Below, piece after piece: positions 46,427 to 60,564 of a DNA stretch of 64,000 nt. The notes under the pieces are model-generated. The model was not told the origin of the DNA. It did not search any database and worked only from the letters and a program-made list of their open reading frames with translations. The position numbers were made by a program, and so were the translations under genes. How positions within the stretch are numbered: position 1 is the stretch's first letter; each line of letters starts with the position of its first letter. Origin of the DNA: Acinetobacter sp. UBA801 (GTDB taxonomy: Bacteria > Pseudomonadota > Gammaproteobacteria > Pseudomonadales > Moraxellaceae); NCBI GenBank assembly GCA_002296655.1, contig DBIN01000016.1, positions 1 to 64,000 of the forward strand, given 5' to 3'.

Positions 46427-47509
46427 TTAAATCTTTTCCAGTAAAACACCTGACTCAACATGATGGGTGTATGGGAATTGATCAAACAGTGCAAATTGCG
46501 TCAGTTTATGGCTTTGACATAAAGTTTTTAAATTGTCATGCAAGGTGTCAGGGTTGCACGAAATATAAATAATACGCTTGAAACGTTGTAGGAGTTTTAA
46601 GGTGTCATCGTCAATTCCTGCACGTGGCGGATCGACAAAGACTGTATCAAAATCATAACTTGAGAGATCAATGTTTGCTTCTTGCAAGCGGCGGAATTCA
46701 CGCTCACCGTTATAAGCCTGTGTAAATTCTTCAGCCGATAAGCGTGCCACTTGAATATTCTCAATCTGGTTTTGTTCAATATTCCACTGCGCTGCATAGA
46801 CCGAAGATTTAGCCAGTTCTGTGGCAAGTACACGACGGAAACGGGTTGATAGTGGCAGGGTAAAGTTACCATTGCCACAATAAAGTTCTAATAAATCTTG
46901 CTCAGAATGTTCGGCAACAGAACATGCCCATTCCAGCATTTTTTGGCACACTTGCGCATTTGGCTGAGTAAAGCTGCTTTCAATTTGCTTATAGGTATAA
47001 GTACGATCAAAAACTTGTAATTGTTCAACTACATACTCATCGCAAAGCACAAATTTTTGCCCACGGCTGCGTCCAATCAGTTTAATGTTTAATGCTTTGC
47101 TCAAGGCTTGGGCTGCAGGCTCCCAATCAGGCTCAAGTTTGCGATGATAAAGTAGCGAAACCAACATTTCGCCACTTAAAGTCGCTAAAAAATGTACTTC
47201 AAATAAACGAGCCGATAATACGGGATTGGCTTTCAAGCCGGCTAACAGCTTTGGCATTAATAAATTAATGCTGCGGTCTGCAATGGGAAACTCATCTACA
47301 CGAATAACTTTTTTCTGCTTATCTTCACTGCGTTCAAACATGGCATAAAAAAGATCATCTTCAATATGCCAAATCCGGAACTCTGCCCGCATACGGTAGT
47401 TGTGTTCTGGTGAGGCAAATACTTGCAAGGTAGGCGGATTATATTCGGCAAATTGGGCAGAAATACGGGCAACTTTCGCATCAAGTTGTTGCTGATAAGA
47501 TGAGGTCAT
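46427..47509 (-). CDS. trmA: tRNA (uracil-54-C5)-methyltransferase
   Basis: 360 residues. SAM-binding motif [20 protein letters not shown]-like segment, [10 protein letters not shown], and the catalytic Cys in YISCNPDTL. TrmA makes ribothymidine 54 in the T-loop of tRNA. Length equals E. coli TrmA (366). No [4Fe-4S] Cys cluster is visible, separating it from RlmC/RlmD. Confidence 0.95.
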   Translation of the reverse strand: MTSSYQQQLDAKVARISAQFAEYNPPTLQVFASPEHNYRMRAEFRIWHIEDDLFYAMFERSEDKQKKVIRVDEFPIADRSINLLMPKLLAGLKANPVLSARLFEVHFLATLSGEMLVSLLYHRKLEPDWEPAAQALSKALNIKLIGRSRGQKFVLCDEYVVEQLQVFDRTYTYKQIESSFTQPNAQVCQKMLEWACSVAEHSEQDLLELYCGNGNFTLPLSTRFRRVLATELAKSSVYAAQWNIEQNQIENIQVARLSAEEFTQAYNGEREFRRLQEANIDLSSYDFDTVFVDPPRAGIDDDTLKLLQRFKRIIYISCNPDTLHDNLKTLCQSHKLTQFALFDQFPYTHHVESGVLLEKI

Positions 47510-47600
47510 ATGCAGTAAACATCACAAACACAGAGAAAGAGCGATGGTAACAAAGTTTTAAAGAGATACCTAAAACTATTATGAAAATGATGCAATCCTG

Positions 47601-47640
47601 CAAGATGTCAAAATAGCCTAAGCATATTCATGACATCTTG
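47601..47640. repeat. inverted repeat after cobB
   Basis: CAAGATGTCA (47601-47610) and TGACATCTTG (47631-47640) are perfect ten-base arms around a 20-base loop, 31 bases beyond the cobB stop. There is no T run, so termination is uncertain. Confidence 0.5.
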
Positions 47641-47671
47641 AAAGTGGCTAAATCAAGATGCTGAAATTACT

Positions 47672-48373
47672 TTAAATTTTATGTAATTGATCGAACAATT
47701 GCTGCATGCCCTCAGTGGCAGTTTTAGAAATGCGTTGAAATTGAGCAGGAAGTTGGACTTGTGCGGCTTTTGGGTCAATATAATAAGCCTGACAATTTGC
47801 AGGAATTTCGTGTACTAATCCAGCAACAGGGTACACCACCAAACTTGTCCCAATCACAATAAAAATATCGGCATCTTGAATCAAATCCAGTGCTTCTTCG
47901 TAGGCAGGAACTGCTTCGCCAAACCAAACCACATGCGGACGTAAAGGATAGCCTTGAGGGCAAAGATCCTGTTGCAAGTTCAGCGAGTCACCTTCAATTG
48001 GAAAAAATTCAGTGGTGTATTGTGCATTAGGCCCTGAGCTTTTAGCTAAACGAATATTGCCGTGTAAATGTAAAACTTCAGAACTGCCTGCACGTTCATG
48101 CAAATCATCAATATTTTGGGTGATCACTTGCACATCAAAATCATCTTCAAGTTCAGCAATTAAGCAATGCGCTAAGTTAGGTTGCGCACTCAGAATGTTT
48201 TTTCGGCGTTCATTATAAAAGCACTGCACTAATTCAGGATTTCTTGCCCATGCTTCAGGACTTGCGACATCTTCTACACGATGTTTTTCCCATAAGCCAT
48301 CACTATCTCTAAAGGTGTTGATTCCGCTTTCTGCACTCATACCTGCACCCGAAAAAACTACTAATTTACGCAT
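47672..48373 (-). CDS. cobB: NAD-dependent protein deacylase (sirtuin, CobB type)
   Basis: 233 residues. Rossmann core GAGMSAESGINTFRDSDGLW, catalytic His in VLHLHGN after TQNIDDLHERAGS, and HVVWFGEAVP with GTSLVVYPVAGL. The FYNERR segment supplies the Tyr-x-x-Arg of class III sirtuins that favour succinyl and malonyl lysine. Only one Cys is visible in the region where CobB has several, so zinc binding may be lost or altered. Confidence 0.92.
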   Translation of the reverse strand: MRKLVVFSGAGMSAESGINTFRDSDGLWEKHRVEDVASPEAWARNPELVQCFYNERRKNILSAQPNLAHCLIAELEDDFDVQVITQNIDDLHERAGSSEVLHLHGNIRLAKSSGPNAQYTTEFFPIEGDSLNLQQDLCPQGYPLRPHVVWFGEAVPAYEEALDLIQDADIFIVIGTSLVVYPVAGLVHEIPANCQAYYIDPKAAQVQLPAQFQRISKTATEGMQQLFDQLHKI

Positions 48374-48639
48374 GTTTTATTCTCATGATGGATGGTTAGA
48401 TTTGAGTATAAGTGCCGAAAATAGAAACACAAATCTACATCTCATTTTTTCAGAATTTTTAGTATCTAAATATGTGAAAACTCAAAATTATCTATAACTT
48501 TGCTTAATAATTGAAAAATGTTCACTTTTTGTTGATGGTTATTTCATTTTAATGATAGAAGATCAAGTAAAGTAACACGATGCTGCAAATTCAAATATAG
48601 ATAAACCTGACTTTAATATAATAATGCGCAGAGGATGCC

Positions 48640-49879
48640 ATGTCACAACACAATCCATCATCAAATCACACGCCTGCAACGCACAGTAAAAAAGTGAAAT
48701 TTGACTGGCAAGATCCTTTTTTGCTTGAACAACAAATGACTGAAACTGAACGTATGATTCGCGATAGTGCCTATGCTTATTGTTAGGAAAAATTACAGCC
48801 ACGTGTACGTGATCAGTTCAGACATGAAACGGTAGATCGCAGTATCTTCAGTGAAATGGGTGAGCTTGGTTTATTAGGTCCAACGATACCTGAACAATAT
48901 GGTGGTGCAGGTTTAAATTATGTGAGTTATGGCCTAATTTCACGTGAAATTGAGCGGGTCGATTCGGGCTATCGTTCTATGGCGAGTGTGCAAGGCTCAT
49001 TGGTGATGGTGCCGATCTATGAGTTTGGCAGTGAGGCGCAAAAACAAAAATATTTACCCAAACTCGCTTCGGGTGAATGGATAGGTTGTTTTGGTCTGAC
49101 TGAACCTGATTTTGGCTCCGACCCTGGCACTATGAATAGTAGAGCGCACAAAGTTGCAGGTGGTTATCGTCTACAAGGTGCCAAAATGTGGATTACCAAT
49201 AGTCCAATTGCCGATGTATTTGTGGTGTGGGCAAAAGAAGTTTTGGCAGATGGGCGAGTGGGTGATATTCGGGGTTTTATATTAGAAAAAGGTTGGGATG
49301 GACTTTCTGCACCAATCATTCAGGGTAAGGTCGGTTTACGCGCTTCAATCACAGGTGAAATTGTCATGGACAATGTTTTTGTGCCTGAAGAAAATATGTT
49401 ACCTGACGTGCATGGTTTAAAAGGGCCATTCACTTGTTTAAACAGTGCGCTATGGCATTGCATGGGGTGCTATGGGGGCGGCTGAATTTTGTTGGCATAC
49501 TGCGCATCAATATACGATGGATCGGATTCAGTTCGGACGTCCTTTGGCGGCCAATCAGCTCATTCAAAAGAAACTTGCCGATATGCAAACCGAAATCGCG
49601 CTGGGTTTACAAATTGCTTTACGTTTTGGTCGTATGAAAGATGAGGGCATTGCTTCACTCGAAGGTACTTCTTTGATTAAACGCAACAACTGTGGCAAGG
49701 CCTTAGAGGTTGCCCGTATGGCGCGCGATATGCTTGGTGGTAATGGCATTAGCGATGAATATAGTGTGGCACGACATTTGGTCAATTTGGAAGTCGTGAA
49801 CACCTATGAAGGGACACATGATGTGCATGCGCTAATTTTAGGTCGTGCGCAAACGGGTATCGCAGCTTTTGGCAATTAA
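48640..49879 (+). pseudogene. gcdH: glutaryl-CoA dehydrogenase-like acyl-CoA dehydrogenase, broken
   Basis: ATG 48640 has GAGG upstream and the protein begins [17 protein letters not shown], then has a TAG at 48784-48786 where Gln is expected before [11 protein letters not shown]. Reading resumes as [20 protein letters not shown] to GPFTCLNSA. There two bases are missing (near 49447-49451), and the frame moves to [17 protein letters not shown] and on to [19 protein letters not shown]. The catalytic-Glu region (YEGT) survives. Restored, it would be about 413 residues. It belonged to lysine/tryptophan or glutarate catabolism. Confidence 0.9.
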
Positions 49880-49903
49880 ACGTGGGTCTAATGATGATGT
49901 TAT

Positions 49904-49945
49904 GGTGGAAGAGGCTGCAAACTACATTTTCCACCGTTTTGTTTT
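49904..49945. terminator. weak hairpin between gcdH remnant and hydrolase gene
   Basis: GGTGGAA (49904-49910) and TTCCACC (49929-49935), then GTTTTGTTTT on the plus strand. Seven pairs with an 18-base loop. Confidence 0.4.
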
Positions 49946-50870
49946 AGCACTTTAGTTGTTTAGAGCTGTTTAGTTTTAAAAATTGGCTAATTTCCTGACT
50001 AAACTTCAGGGGTTCAGTCAGTAACGGGGTATGTCCAGATTGGTGAAATATCACTTGTTTCGCATTTGGCATGGCTTCTACTACTTGGCGTTGTCCTTCT
50101 GCCGCATACAAGGTCGATTGCGCACCTGTAAAAAAGACTGTCGGGCAATTCAGCTGAGTCAGAGCCTCGCGATAATCTTCCTGATGGTGTAAATAATTGT
50201 CGATATACCAGCGTAAATAATCTAGGCGTTGCGTAGGTAAAATATAGCGTTGCAAAGCAGGACGTTTGACGGCCAGTTTAAATAAAAACGGACTGATTTT
50301 ATTGCTGGCTTGTAATTCTATAAATTCTAGCCAAAGTTCGACTAAGTTTTTACGCTGCAACACATCCATTTGTTGAATATCAGTATATTGCGCGTGATCA
50401 TGTAAAAACTCGGACAGATGAATCAATAACTGTTTAAATTGTTGATGTTGATTGCCAAATAAGCCATAAGGCCAGTTTTGATCCACTCCAATTTTTGGTG
50501 CTTGGTCAATTTGTAAATAACTACTTAAATACGTAGCCAATTGTCCATATTGCATGCCATGCATGGCAGTGGTTGCCCCCATGGAATAGCCAATCAGTTT
50601 AAATTGTTGCAGGTTCTGTTGTTGAAGCAGACTGTTTAAATCTTGCCAATGGCTCGAAATAGCATCCAGTTCTGGAACGGCACACAGGTTTGAACCCCCA
50701 AAACCACGCCAGTCTGGAATAATAAAACGATACTGCTTTTTATGTTGATACAGAAATGGCAACCATTGCCAACTGTGCATGCCTAAACCTGAAAGCACAA
50801 CCACAGGCTCACCTTGACCAAATTCACGTACAAATAGAGCTTCGCCATCGGGCATGCGGTAAAAAGGCAT
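49944..50870 (-). CDS. alpha/beta-fold hydrolase
   Basis: 308 residues from ATG 50870, which is about seven bases from AAGGA (the ATG at 50876 is too close). Oxyanion region VVVLSGLGMHSWQW, DWRGFGGSN, nucleophile GYSMGA, acid in VFFTGAQSTLYAAEG and the final His in QSGHTPLLTEP. Typical of the esterase/epoxide-hydrolase-like group. It lies downstream of padR on the same strand after a 125-base gap. Confidence 0.85.
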   Translation of the reverse strand: MPFYRMPDGEALFVREFGQGEPVVVLSGLGMHSWQWLPFLYQHKKQYRFIIPDWRGFGGSNLCAVPELDAISSHWQDLNSLLQQQNLQQFKLIGYSMGATTAMHGMQYGQLATYLSSYLQIDQAPKIGVDQNWPYGLFGNQHQQFKQLLIHLSEFLHDHAQYTDIQQMDVLQRKNLVELWLEFIELQASNKISPFLFKLAVKRPALQRYILPTQRLDYLRWYIDNYLHHQEDYREALTQLNCPTVFFTGAQSTLYAAEGQRQVVEAMPNAKQVIFHQSGHTPLLTEPLKFSQEISQFLKLNSSKQLKC

Positions 50871-50995
50871 CAGCATTTCCTTGCATGGTTGTAATTAAAG
50901 ATGCGTTATTCTTTATAGCATAGCCTGATCATTTCTGTATGGTGAGCAACCCTGATTTCACATTGATGTGGTTGCTATTACTTAAAAATATACTT

Positions 50996-51547
50996 TTAAG
51001 ATGAGGCTTCGGCATCAAACTTTTTCAGTTCAGGAATCACATTTTCTAGCCATTCAATCCAGCCAATTTCCTGATCTATCCCTAGCTGCAAAATCATTTT
51101 ATGAATATACAGGGTACGGTTGTTCGCAGTTGCTTGGCTAAAGTCTTTGGCAAAAATCTGTTGATAGGTGTCTAACTTGGTTTTATGGAGCAACAAATGT
51201 CGTTCCAGTTCTGGCAAGACACTGTTGCCGCCAAGTTGGGCTTCGGCACGTAAACGTACCATAAGTTCTTCGCGTAATTGCGCAGGCGGGCTTTGCTCAA
51301 CCATCCAGTTTGCCAGTTCATGCCGTCCCAACGCTTCTACCTGATAGGTTTTGCTGCGACTGCTGGAATCTTCATCTTCTAAGGTTGAAATCCAGCCTTT
51401 TTTTAGCATGCTATTCAGTTCACGGTAAATTTGTTGATGGGTCGCATTCCAGAAAAACCCCATAGAGCGGTCAAAACGACGTGCCAATTCAATACCGTTA
51501 CTGGGTTTTTCAATCAGACTGGTCAATAAAACGTGAGCGAGCGACAT
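50996..51547 (-). CDS. PadR-family transcriptional regulator
   Basis: 183 residues. N-terminal winged HTH: LAHVLLTSLIEKPSNGIEL, IYRELNSMLKKGWIS. The C-terminal coiled-coil domain about 95-175 (Vir_C type) fits the longer AphA/VirR-like subgroup. PadR proteins repress divergent genes and bind ATGCAAC-type dyads; exactly such dyads lie between this gene and fadH. The likely target is therefore fadH and the regulator's own promoter. The inducer is unknown. Confidence 0.9.
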   Translation of the reverse strand: MSLAHVLLTSLIEKPSNGIELARRFDRSMGFFWNATHQQIYRELNSMLKKGWISTLEDEDSSSRSKTYQVEALGRHELANWMVEQSPPAQLREELMVRLRAEAQLGGNSVLPELERHLLLHKTKLDTYQQIFAKDFSQATANNRTLYIHKMILQLGIDQEIGWIEWLENVIPELKKFDAEASS

Positions 51548-51579
51548 AAACAGAGCAACATTATTTTTCAGCTTTCATT

Positions 51580-51637
51580 ATGCAACATGTTGCATAAAAA
51601 TCAAATCTAGAATATAAAAGTATGCAACAAGTTGCAT
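51580..51637 (+). promoter_or_regulatory. fadH promoter with two PadR-type operators
   Basis: Operator 1 is ATGCAACATGTTGCAT (51580-51595), a perfect palindrome extending to 20 bases with flanking TT/AA. Operator 2 is ATGCAACAAGTTGCAT (51622-51637), perfect outside its two central bases. Their centres are 42 bases apart, four helical turns. A promoter lies between: -35 TTGCAT (51590-51595), 17-base spacer, -10 TATAAA (51613-51618). Operator 1 overlaps the -35 and operator 2 covers the start site near 51625, so binding would block RNA polymerase. Confidence 0.82.
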
Positions 51638-51646
51638 TAAGCATAA

Positions 51647-53704
<2,058 letters not shown>

Positions 53705-53800
53705 ATCTTCAGACATTAAAATTATAGTTTTTAGACATAGGCTAAGTGTTTTAGAAGCGCTTTGCCTGCTTCTTGAAAAAAATAAAAAAAGGAACTGAAC

Positions 53801-54214
53801 ATGACCTTAGAAACAACAAAATCAGCAGTTCAGCGTTGGCATACAATGCTGCAAAACAGCGATATGTCTATGCTAAGTGAATTATTGGCAAATGATGTGG
53901 TGTTTCGCTCACCTGTGGCATATCAACCTTATGTGGGCAAGCAGGTGGTATTTTTTATTTTGACCAATGTAATTCAGGTCTTTGAAAACTTTACTTATCA
54001 CCGTGAGTTTTATACGGAAGAGGGTTGCAATGTTGTACTTGAGTTTTCCGCCAATGTGGGAGATAAAAAACTTAAAGGAATTGATATGATTCAATTCAAT
54101 ACACAAGGACAAATTGTGGACTTTGAAGTGATGATTCGCCCGAAGAGTAGTTTAGAGGCATTGGCTGTACAAATGGGACAACGTATGGCTGCCTTTATGC
54201 CAACTGAAAAATAA
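53801..54214 (+). CDS. SnoaL/NTF2-like small protein
   Basis: 137 residues forming one NTF2-like cone: AVQRWHTMLQNSDMSMLSEL at the start, VVFRSPVAYQPYVGK, a strand-rich centre, and IDMIQFNTQGQIVDFEVMIRP. These proteins are often isomerases or small-molecule binders; no catalytic residue can be assigned. Good AAAGGAA site. It follows fadH by 96 bases and may be co-transcribed. Confidence 0.82.
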   Translation: MTLETTKSAVQRWHTMLQNSDMSMLSELLANDVVFRSPVAYQPYVGKQVVFFILTNVIQVFENFTYHREFYTEEGCNVVLEFSANVGDKKLKGIDMIQFNTQGQIVDFEVMIRPKSSLEALAVQMGQRMAAFMPTEK

Positions 54215-54307
54215 AATAAAGCGTGTGTATGGTGATGTGGTTGTTTTATAGAAATCAGTTTTGGGTAGGCATGCTTTAAAGTTCATGGATTGCTTGGGAG
54301 TAAAATG

Positions 54308-55411
54308 ATGTCTACATTACAAAAAATAGCGCAAATTACACAAGCGGTTTTAGATCAGGTCACAGGCGCAGATTTACCGACGCTGTATTATCACCCGCAT
54401 GGGGAAATCCGTCGGGTATTGGATTATTTGCCACAGCTCAAAGAAAAATACCGCCCAACGCCGTGGTTGTCTAATACGCATGCGCATCTTTTATATTTTG
54501 ATTTAATTAAAAAGAAAACCATTCGTCAGCAGTATGATCAGGTTGATCAACTCACCATGCAAGATGGCGGTATTACCGCAGTGGCTTGGGTGGGTTATGA
54601 CTTGCCTGCAGATACCCCTACAATTGTTTTAATGCACACCATTACAGGTTCTTTGGAAAGTATGCGTGAGTTGGTGCGTGATTTACATCAACAGACACAG
54701 TGGCGTATTGCCTTATGTTTACGTCGTGGACATGGCAATTTACCTATGCCTGTACCACAAATGAATCTGTTTGGTTCAACGCATGATTTACGTGAACAAA
54801 TTAAGTTTATTCAGCAGCAATTCCCTCAATCTGAATTATATGCTGTTGGTTCTTCAGCAGGGACAGGATTATTAGTGCGCTATTTGGGAGAAGAGGGTGA
54901 GCAAACCCCAATTAAAGCCGCATTTGCACTGTGCCCAGGCTATAACACTGAATTAGGCTTTCAGCATGTGCATCCTTTTTATAGTAAAGTGATGACCAAA
55001 AAATTATTCCAGTTTTTTATTCAGCCCCATCAGGACATTTGGCAAAATGTAAGATCTTTATCCCAAGTGTTAAGTGCGGCCACTCTAGCAGAGTTTGAAA
55101 AGGCATATTTTGAATTGGCGGGTTTTGAAGATTATGACAGCTACACAAAAGCTATTAACCCAATTTATGTGTTTGAGAATGTCAAAATTCCACTTATGGT
55201 TTTAAATGCAGAAGATGATCCTGTATGTCATATCAAAAACCTTGATCCTTATAAAGAAACAATACGAAAAATGCCAAATATTATGGTGGTGACGACCCGT
55301 AAAGGCAGCCATTGTGGTTTTTATGAAGGTGTCGGTTTTACTAAATCTTGGGCATCACGTTTGATTTCTAATTATTTTAAAGTGCAATCGCAGTTGCAGC
55401 AGGCAAATTAA
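54308..55411 (+). CDS. YheT-like alpha/beta hydrolase
   Basis: 367 residues. RPTPWLSNTHAHLL is the family's opening motif, with later TIVLMHTITGS, LRRGHGNLP, the nucleophile in VGSSAGTGLLVRYLGEEG, and LVLNAEDDPV-type acid region (VLNAEDDPVCH) with the final His in RKGSHCGFYEG. E. coli YheT is of unknown substrate. ATG 54308 or 54305 follows GGGAG; the TTG at 54290 is unlikely. Confidence 0.85.
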   Translation: MSTLQKIAQITQAVLDQVTGADLPTLYYHPHGEIRRVLDYLPQLKEKYRPTPWLSNTHAHLLYFDLIKKKTIRQQYDQVDQLTMQDGGITAVAWVGYDLPADTPTIVLMHTITGSLESMRELVRDLHQQTQWRIALCLRRGHGNLPMPVPQMNLFGSTHDLREQIKFIQQQFPQSELYAVGSSAGTGLLVRYLGEEGEQTPIKAAFALCPGYNTELGFQHVHPFYSKVMTKKLFQFFIQPHQDIWQNVRSLSQVLSAATLAEFEKAYFELAGFEDYDSYTKAINPIYVFENVKIPLMVLNAEDDPVCHIKNLDPYKETIRKMPNIMVVTTRKGSHCGFYEGVGFTKSWASRLISNYFKVQSQLQQAN

Positions 55412-55502
55412 AGTGAATCCCACAAACCTATATAGAAATATAGAAATAGGTAGCTGTATTGCAAATGTATTTACGAATTATCCCACTGACGATTTATCCA
55501 AA

Positions 55503-55538
55503 TTAAAAAACCCAGTACTCAATGACTGGGTTTTTTAA
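55503..55538. terminator. terminator after the YheT-like gene
   Basis: TTAAAAAACCCAGT / ACTGGGTTTTTTAA, 14 perfect pairs with an eight-base loop. It can end transcription from both sides, also serving the lipoprotein gene at 55614. Confidence 0.88.
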
Positions 55539-55613
55539 CGTCAATTCAAATCCAAGATCAGAACTGACCGGTTAAAACTGACTTTAACTTAAAGCTAAGT
55601 TTTATGTCAGCAC

Positions 55614-56027
55614 TTAGTTCTCAAGTGCTGGGGTTGCAGCAGCAATTGCAGCCGCAACAGCATCATCTTCAGATTGAGCGCCTGTGTTGTTGCTTGGACG
55701 TGCTTGAGTCGGTTTATCTTCTGCAATAGGAGCTGCCGCTTTCGGTGCAGTCACAGCAGTAGGTTGTGTAGGTGTTTCACGACGGATGTCAGTCGTGGTG
55801 TTCGCTGTTTCAGTACGTTCTACTTCTACATGTGCAGGCATTTCTGGTTCAGTATCTTCAATATTTTCCACAGGTTCTAGTGGTTCAAATTGAGCAGTTT
55901 CAGTAGTTTGTTCAGTTTGAACTTCTACTTGTTCTTGCTCATCTTGCTTTGGCTGTTCTTTTTTTACACATGCAGTCACTAACAACGCCGTTGCAATTGC
56001 ACCACAAATTAAAAGTTTCTTATTCAT
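55614..56027 (-). CDS. putative lipoprotein with low-complexity acidic/Thr-Ala-rich body
   Basis: 137 residues. Lipobox VTAC after a short signal, then long Gln/Glu-rich and Thr/Pro/Ala-rich stretches with no predicted fold and a C-terminal AVAAAIAAATPAL tail. Divergent from pyrG. Similar proteins occur next to pyrG in Acinetobacter as far as I recall. Function unknown. Confidence 0.72.
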   Translation of the reverse strand: MNKKLLICGAIATALLVTACVKKEQPKQDEQEQVEVQTEQTTETAQFEPLEPVENIEDTEPEMPAHVEVERTETANTTTDIRRETPTQPTAVTAPKAAAPIAEDKPTQARPSNNTGAQSEDDAVAAAIAAATPALEN

Positions 56028-56109
56028 AATTGCACAAAATAAAAGATTGGATAGACGGACGTATTATAGCAATAAAATGACAGATGAAAATCCTCTCAAG
56101 AAGTTCTAA

Positions 56110-57894
<1,785 letters not shown>

Positions 57895-57925
57895 GATGGC
57901 TTTAGGGATAAACTAGGAAGTTGAA

Positions 57926-58783
57926 ATGTCACAATTAAAACCACAAGAAATTGTACGTTTGGGTGATATACAAATGGCGAATCATTTGCCATTTGTATTG
58001 TTTGGCGGCATGAATGTACTTGAGTCTAAAGACCTTGCATTTGAAATTGCTGAAACTTATGTGGATATTTGCACACGCTTAAATATTCCGTATGTATTCA
58101 AAGCCAGTTTTGACAAAGCCAACCGTTCTAGCCTGAACTCATTTCGTGGTCCAGGTTTAGACAAAGGCATTGAGTGGCTAGCTGACATTAAAAAACATTT
58201 TAATGTGCCAATCATTACCGATGTGCATGAGCCGTATCAGGCTGCGCCTGTGGCAGAAGTCGCAGATATTATTCAGCTTCCTGCATTTTTAAGCCGCCAA
58301 ACCGATTTGGTTGAAGCCATGGCAAAAACTCAAGCTATTATCAATATCAAAAAAGCCCAGTTCCTGGCTCCACATGAAATGCGTCATATTTTGCATAAGT
58401 GTTTAGAAGCAGGGAATGACAAATTGATTCTTTGTGAACGTGGTTCAGCATTTGGTTACAACAACTTGGTTGTCGATATGCTGGGCTTTGACATCATGAA
58501 AGAAATGAATGTACCCGTGTTCTTTGATGTGACCCATGCTTTGCAAACTCCGGGTGGTCGTGCGGATTCGGCAGGTGGTCGTCGTGCACAAATTACCACA
58601 TTGGCACGTGCAGGTATGGCAACTGGGTTGGCAGGTTTATTTCTAGAAGCACATCCTGAACCAGAGCAGGCAAAGTGTGATGGTCCATGTGCGTTGCGTC
58701 TATCACAACTTGAGCCGTTCTTGGCACAGCTTAAAGAATTGGATACCTTGGTAAAAGGTTTCAAAAAGCTAGACACCCACTAA
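57926..58783 (+). CDS. kdsA: 3-deoxy-8-phosphooctulonate synthase
   Basis: 285 residues, TIM-barrel condensing enzyme. [20 protein letters not shown] (PEP and metal loop), [22 protein letters not shown] middle, [12 protein letters not shown]. It joins PEP and arabinose 5-phosphate for KDO of the LOS core. 31 bases after pyrG, 73 before eno. Confidence 0.97.
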   Translation: MSQLKPQEIVRLGDIQMANHLPFVLFGGMNVLESKDLAFEIAETYVDICTRLNIPYVFKASFDKANRSSLNSFRGPGLDKGIEWLADIKKHFNVPIITDVHEPYQAAPVAEVADIIQLPAFLSRQTDLVEAMAKTQAIINIKKAQFLAPHEMRHILHKCLEAGNDKLILCERGSAFGYNNLVVDMLGFDIMKEMNVPVFFDVTHALQTPGGRADSAGGRRAQITTLARAGMATGLAGLFLEAHPEPEQAKCDGPCALRLSQLEPFLAQLKELDTLVKGFKKLDTH

Positions 58784-58838
58784 ATTAGACCCATATTAAA
58801 TTATAGACTCATTGATGCCTAAAGCATCACGTTATTAA

Positions 58839-60146
<1,308 letters not shown>

Positions 60147-60159
60147 GCGAAATCAGTAG

Positions 60160-60564
60160 ATGTCATTATTAAATGTATTTGACTCCAAAGCGAGTAAAGC
60201 ATTGTTGGGCCTTGCGATCTTTTTGATCGCAGGGTTTCAATATTTACACTGGTTTGGTGAAGGTGGTTATCGTGACCATGCTGCACTGACAGAAAAAATC
60301 CAACAACAAATAGAATTAAATACAGAACTGAAGGAACGCAATCGCGTACTTGCAGCAGAAGTTTATGATTTAAAAAATGGGGTAGAAGCCATAGAAGAGC
60401 ATGCCCGTTTAGATTTAGGCTTAATTAAGCCACATGAAACCTTTGTGCAAATGAGCACCATCAGTACACAATATAAACCTATTTATATTCAACCAAATTC
60501 CACAGTAGATTTACGCACCAATGAATCACAACAACCTGCAGCAGCAACCGCCCCGACACCCTAA
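60160..60564 (+). CDS. ftsB: cell division protein FtsB
   Basis: 134 residues. One membrane helix (about 13-29), then a leucine-zipper-like coiled coil LTEKIQQQIELNTELKERN with the AAEVYDLKNG neck, and EEHARLDLGLIKPHETFVQ, conserved in FtsB/DivIC. The C-terminal 35 residues are longer than in E. coli (103 aa). It bridges FtsQ and FtsL at the septum. Its end overlaps ispD by 44 bases. Confidence 0.92.
   Translation: MSLLNVFDSKASKALLGLAIFLIAGFQYLHWFGEGGYRDHAALTEKIQQQIELNTELKERNRVLAAEVYDLKNGVEAIEEHARLDLGLIKPHETFVQMSTISTQYKPIYIQPNSTVDLRTNESQQPAAATAPTP

Noticed and set aside
48563..48802. Minus-strand frame at the start of the gcdH remnant
   Set aside because: The plus strand carries the clear glutaryl-CoA dehydrogenase N-terminus, so the minus frame is accidental.
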